From CAZCZU01 sp964503475 (GTDB taxonomy: Bacteria; Pseudomonadota; Zetaproteobacteria; Mariprofundales; Mariprofundaceae): a DNA stretch of 64,000 bases. Both the position numbers and the translations under genes were made by a program. Below the pieces are notes generated by a model. That model had not been told where the DNA came from, made no database searches, and saw only the letters and a program-made list of their open reading frames with translations. The stretch lies in the NCBI GenBank assembly GCA_964503475.1, contig CAZCZU010000001.1:69523-133522 (forward strand). The letters are read 5' to 3'. Positions 60,938 to 64,000 of this stretch are shown here, one piece after another; position 1 is the first letter of the stretch, and every line of letters starts with the position of its first letter.

Positions 60938-61654
60938 CTAGCCGCCCAGTTCGCGACAGCTCGATTCGATATTCTCTTTCAACTGCTCCAGCAGGGCGTT
61001 GCGCGGCGTCTCGTGCACCTTTTCGGCCGCAATAAAGGGGAGAAAGCGGATACGAATGGTACCGGGTCGCTTGATAAAGCCCTGCTTGGGCCAGCACCAG
61101 CCGGCATTATGCGCCATCGGCAGAATGCCCACGTCCGCCTTATGGGCCAGCATGATACCGCTGGCCTGATAGTTGCCCGTCTGGCCGGGAGCTGTGCGGG
61201 TGCCTTCCGGAAAGACGATCACCCAGCGCCCGTGCTTGAGGAAGCTGCTGCCCTGGCTGAGCACCTGCTTCAGTGCTTCACGCGGGTTGGAGCGGCGGAT
61301 GGCGATGGCATTCAGGGCCCACAAAGCCCAGCCGAAGATAGGGATATAGAAGAGTTCGCGCTTCAGCACCCAGACAAAGGGTGGCGTCAGCTGCGGCATA
61401 GCGATGGTTTCGAAAGCCGACTGATGCTTGGCCAGTACCACACAGGGTTCGTCAGGCAGGTGCTCACGACCTTCGATCTCAAGCCGGATACCACAGATGA
61501 CACGTGCCAGCCACAGGATCGAAGCGCTCCATGCCTTGCCCCAGAACCAGGCGGCGTGAAAACCAAACGGGCGGGAGAGGATCAGCAGGGTCGAGTAGAG
61601 CACCGTCAGCAGCATGAAGCAGAGATTGAACAGGGCGGATCGGATCAGAAGCAT
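60938..61654 (-). CDS. plsC: 1-acyl-glycerol-3-phosphate acyltransferase
   Basis: Second acylation of phosphatidic acid synthesis. 238 residues. Acyltransferase motif I is HX4E-like, KHQSAFETIAMP (about 79-90), a variant I recall in a PlsC subgroup; motif III VFPEGTR (about 150-156); TM helix at about 5-25. The neighbours gmhB and a Tim44-like gene add to an envelope cluster. It overlaps nothing; gmhB ends 3 bp upstream of its start. Confidence 0.9.
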   Translation of the reverse strand: MLLIRSALFNLCFMLLTVLYSTLLILSRPFGFHAAWFWGKAWSASILWLARVICGIRLEIEGREHLPDEPCVVLAKHQSAFETIAMPQLTPPFVWVLKRELFYIPIFGWALWALNAIAIRRSNPREALKQVLSQGSSFLKHGRWVIVFPEGTRTAPGQTGNYQASGIMLAHKADVGILPMAHNAGWCWPKQGFIKRPGTIRIRFLPFIAAEKVHETPRNALLEQLKENIESSCRELGG

Positions 61655-61657
61655 CGG

Positions 61658-62215
61658 CTACTCCAGGATATGGCGTACGGCAGCAGCCAGATCATCGAAT
61701 GCCTGGATGGTACTGTCCAGCGCGCGCGCCTTTTCGAGGATGGTCACGGCATCGCCATAGCCGCTCTGGACCAGCATGGCCGGAACTCCGGCAGCATTGG
61801 CCGCCTGCACGTCGCGCAGTGAATCGCCGATCATTAACGTATCCTGCGGCGTATCCTGCAGCCCCAGCGCCTGCAGCGATTCGGTCACCATGCCGGGCAA
61901 TGGCTTGCGGCAGTCGCAGCCATCTTCCGGACCATGCGGGCAGTAGGCGACATGGGCGATGTGGCCACCGGCTGCTTCGATCGCCTGCATCATCTTGGCA
62001 TGAATGGCCTTGAAGGTGGCCTCATCGATCATGCCGCGTCCGAGGGCGGACTGGTTGCTGACGATGGCAACAGGGATGCCGGCATCGCCCAGTCTGGCGA
62101 TGGCATCGAGGCTGCCGGGGATCGGCTGCCACTGGTCGGGAGTCAGGATGTAGTCGGGCGAATCGAAGTTGATCACGCCATCACGGTCGAGCAGCACGGC
62201 TTTCAGTTTGGACAT
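61658..62215 (-). CDS. gmhB: D-glycero-beta-D-manno-heptose-1,7-bisphosphate 7-phosphatase
   Basis: HAD phosphatase of LPS core heptose synthesis. 185 residues. Motif DRDGVINFDSPDYI (about 11-24), zinc site CPHGPEDGCDCRKPLPGM (about 99-116), motif IV MIGDSLRDVQAANAAG (about 134-149). The Zn loop is specific for GmhB. No other heptose gene is in the window. Indicates a Gram-negative LPS. Confidence 0.93.
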   Translation of the reverse strand: MSKLKAVLLDRDGVINFDSPDYILTPDQWQPIPGSLDAIARLGDAGIPVAIVSNQSALGRGMIDEATFKAIHAKMMQAIEAAGGHIAHVAYCPHGPEDGCDCRKPLPGMVTESLQALGLQDTPQDTLMIGDSLRDVQAANAAGVPAMLVQSGYGDAVTILEKARALDSTIQAFDDLAAAVRHILE

Positions 62216-62266
62216 GCCTGAACGGTACGTATGGAAGAGGAGGAAGGAAAGTGGAGGGTAGGCCGC

Positions 62267-62533
62267 CTACGGCTTTTTCCGCTTCGGCCCGGCTTCATGA
62301 TGTTGCTCTTCCGCCTGCTGCAACCGTTTCCGGCGCATCTCCTTACTCTCCTTGAAAGCATTGAGTTTGAAGGCGCGGCCGTAGGCATTCAGGGCATGCA
62401 TGTCCTGGAAATGACAGGTGCGGCAATCGGCATTGATCTGACGTGAAAAGGCGGGAATGGCGCCGGCATCGAAGGGGATGCACAACACCAGGGCCAGCAG
62501 GGCGTGTCGGGTGGCTTGCGGAATGCGATGCAT
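62267..62533 (-). CDS. Tiny monohaem cytochrome c-like protein, 88 aa
   Basis: Signal peptide (RHALLALVLCIPFDAGA) followed by IPAFSRQINADCRTCHFQDM (about 26-45), with haem site CRTCH, and HALNAYGRAFKLNAFKE. This pattern (IPAF-RQ ... CxxCH-Q ... LNAFGRAFK) is one I recall from much larger outer-membrane monohaem cytochromes. Here the protein ends soon after with a basic tail (KRLQQAEEQHHEAGPKRKKP), so it is only the haem segment. Possibly a truncated relative or a small shuttle. Ribosome site weak. Start ATG 62533. Confidence 0.75.
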   Translation of the reverse strand: MHRIPQATRHALLALVLCIPFDAGAIPAFSRQINADCRTCHFQDMHALNAYGRAFKLNAFKESKEMRRKRLQQAEEQHHEAGPKRKKP

Positions 62534-62536
62534 GGC

Positions 62537-63274
62537 CTAGGCCCGGAGGTCGCTCAGCAGGGTGGATTCGATATCGGGCAGTTCGCCGGTCAGCCTGGCA
62601 TAGGCGAGCGACATGCTGCCCTCCTCGATGTCGGAGACCTTCCAGGCGCCATTTTCCAGCGTGAAGGACCAGACGGTCTCGACCTCCTTGAGCTTCTTGC
62701 TTCCCTCGACCACCTTGCCGGTCGCCCGCTCCTGCAGATAATCCTTCATCTTCGCTTCAATGGAGATGACCACCATCGAATCCTCGTGTTCCTCATCCTG
62801 ATTGCGGTGTACGAAAAGCAGCGGTTTGATATGCGTGATCTTCTTGACCTGGCAGATATTAACCAGCCCCTCTCTCTTCCAGCGATCGAGGTGCACCAGC
62901 TGCTGATTCTGCCAATACCAGTCGGTCATCCAGCCGGAGACGGCGGAGAGATCCTCGTTCTCCCAGCCGGAGTGGACACGGTAGAAACAATCCTTGGCCC
63001 GTTCCTGGATTTTCAGCCAGTCGAACAGCGGGCTGTAACCGGCCATAAAACGAAGGTCCTTGTGAGTTCTGCGCTCGGCGATCTTTTCACGGATGGTGAC
63101 GTAGAGGATCAGCGGCAGGAAGATAATGGTCAGGGCCACGAGGGCCACCTTGCCCCAGAAGGTTTCGTACACGGCACTGGCGATCTTGCCGCCGGGGCCG
63201 GCCATGGCCGGTTCGATGGCGATGAGCGTGATCGCTGCAATGATCAGGGTCGCGGTGAAAAGGGATCGTTTCAT
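62537..63274 (-). CDS. Tim44-like domain protein
   Basis: 245 residues from ATG 63274, which has GGAGGCAGGCTT before it; the upstream frame to 63424 is dropped. A signal-like helix (TATLIIAAITLIAIEPAMAG) and a second TM helix (LVALTIIFLPLILYVTI) precede a soluble domain (about 90-245) with SGWENEDLSAVSGWMTDWYW and VSIEAKMKDYLQER, matching the Tim44-like/TIM44 fold. Bacterial members are peripheral inner-membrane proteins of unclear role. Three bp before the cytochrome gene, so co-transcribed with it. Confidence 0.82.
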   Translation of the reverse strand: MKRSLFTATLIIAAITLIAIEPAMAGPGGKIASAVYETFWGKVALVALTIIFLPLILYVTIREKIAERRTHKDLRFMAGYSPLFDWLKIQERAKDCFYRVHSGWENEDLSAVSGWMTDWYWQNQQLVHLDRWKREGLVNICQVKKITHIKPLLFVHRNQDEEHEDSMVVISIEAKMKDYLQERATGKVVEGSKKLKEVETVWSFTLENGAWKVSDIEEGSMSLAYARLTGELPDIESTLLSDLRA

Positions 63275-63435
63275 AAGCCTGCCTCCGTTGTCCGTCGCAA
63301 CAGACAACCAGATAATCATAGCAGGTAAGTGACCGGCCCCACGATACAGACACACGTGAACCAGAATCCTGTAGCCAGATGTGTGTTGCATCGACCGTTT
63401 GAAATGAAGGCCAAAAGCGGACATTCGCGAGCCAG

Positions 63436-64000
63436 CTATTTGATGAACCTATATGTTCCGTCACCTAATCGTTCAACATCCTTCCATTCACCATCGACCA
63501 GTGCCTGTTTCTGATTGCCATTCGTTTTGATGGCAAACCAACGGCCCTGTATACAGAATTCCATTGGCTCGCCTTTCTTGGTCCTAACATCTGCTTGTCC
63601 ATCACGATTTACATCGATGGCTTCTCCAACAACTCGCCCATTTCCATCGACTGTCGAGTAACTAACTAAAGATGAATTGTTGCTTTTATTAATGACTGAA
63701 ACCGATGATTGGTTTGAAATATCAGTGACGGAAACGCTATGAGAATCCATTATAACAAGGTAGTTATCGCCAGCTATGAGTAACTCTTCCTGCTTCGATG
63801 TGTTAGGTGCATACGCGAAGTATTTGCCTATGTGAGTCCCAACTGCATTTTTAAACCAAGGGACCAGATCCAAAGCCTGCTTTCTAAGATCAGGCGATAG
63901 TTCTTTTGTTATATCTGAGGAATTTGATTTATTAGCCAATGATAAGCCCAAGTACATTCCACTTCCAAACAACATGCCGGAGCCCAACAGTAAAAGAGCT
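63436..64000 (-). CDS. AT-rich membrane-anchored protein with calcium-binding-like motif, cut by the right edge
   Basis: The frame is open to base 64000, so the N-terminus may lie outside; the visible part includes a hydrophobic segment (LLLLGSGMLFGSGMYLGLSLA) and a soluble domain of about 160 residues. VDGNGRVVGEAIDVNRDGQADV contains an EF-hand-like loop (DxNxDGxxD). No homologue recognised. The gene is visibly AT-rich compared with its GC-rich neighbours, suggesting recent transfer. TTG 63987 could be a start, but translation reads through it upstream. Confidence 0.6.
   Translation of the reverse strand, partial: ALLLLGSGMLFGSGMYLGLSLANKSNSSDITKELSPDLRKQALDLVPWFKNAVGTHIGKYFAYAPNTSKQEELLIAGDNYLVIMDSHSVSVTDISNQSSVSVINKSNNSSLVSYSTVDGNGRVVGEAIDVNRDGQADVRTKKGEPMEFCIQGRWFAIKTNGNQKQALVDGEWKDVERLGDGTYRFIK

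Overview
The window looks like a piece of a Gram-negative (proteobacterial) chromosome around the replication origin. Evidence for this: dnaN-recF-gyrB on the minus strand next to dnaA, then rpmH-rnpA-yidD-yidC-mnmE, mnmG-rsmG-parA-parB with two perfect parS sites, and an outer-membrane/lipopolysaccharide gene set (Omp85 family protein, gmhB, plsC, OmpA-like lipoprotein). A phosphoribulokinase between mnmE and mnmG and several small c-type cytochromes suggest an autotroph that respires through cytochromes. A zetaproteobacterial iron oxidiser is my best guess from remembered gene orders, not something proved by this sequence. Most genes appear clearly GC-rich; the right-edge gene is much more AT-rich.

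Layout. 1-2.3 kb: an edge-truncated secreted STN-like protein, a small lipoprotein and a MntA/HepT toxin-antitoxin pair, followed by intergenic DNA full of heptamer repeats. 2.3-2.9 kb: two direct copies of a 258-bp, hairpin-packed repeat directly behind ilvC; a 53-bp piece of it recurs at 9.26 kb. 2.9-9.2 kb: amino-acid synthesis (ilvC; argH, small lipoprotein, dapC, a LysA-related PLP decarboxylase, dapD). 9.4-18.5 kb: lipoprotein, cytochrome c, SppA, UppP, Lgt, a CHASE2-TPR-Ser/Thr kinase, exonuclease III, YjbQ and a 36-codon ORF with a strong ribosome site. 18.6-23.8 kb: the rod-shape operon mreB-mreC-mreD-mrdA-rodA. 23.8-26 kb: a TSUP transporter, a PAS-like/zinc-ribbon protein and a 768-bp stretch holding a methyltransferase remnant. 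26-34 kb: purN, purM, gyrB, recF, dnaN, a candidate oriC, dnaA (all leftward). 34-45.7 kb: the rightward origin-proximal block, ending with mtnA, an Omp85 protein and the RNase P RNA gene.

45.9-49.6 kb: DAHP synthase, SspB (ClpXP adaptor with an intact tail motif), a secreted protein, a CDP-alcohol phosphatidyltransferase and an Hda-like DnaA paralogue. 49.6-57.3 kb: lipoprotein, small membrane protein, trmFO, SIMPL protein, Ogt, YqaA, Yip1, auxin-efflux-type carrier and a CBS-domain ClC channel. 57.3-57.6 kb: a 117-bp tandem repeat interrupted by a 100-N assembly gap. 57.7-64 kb: UvrD helicase, ArsC, OmpA-like lipoprotein, PlsC, GmhB, a tiny monohaem cytochrome, a Tim44-like protein and an AT-rich gene cut by the right edge.

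I did not find tRNA genes, CRISPR arrays, prophage or transposase genes. The most unusual signals are the structured 258-bp tandem repeat, the non-canonical start of rnpA, parS sites that double as the first codons of mnmG and parA, the LysA-like enzyme with an altered active-site motif, and the orphan 36-codon gene before mreB. I could not run searches or folding programs; family names rest on motifs and recognition by eye.
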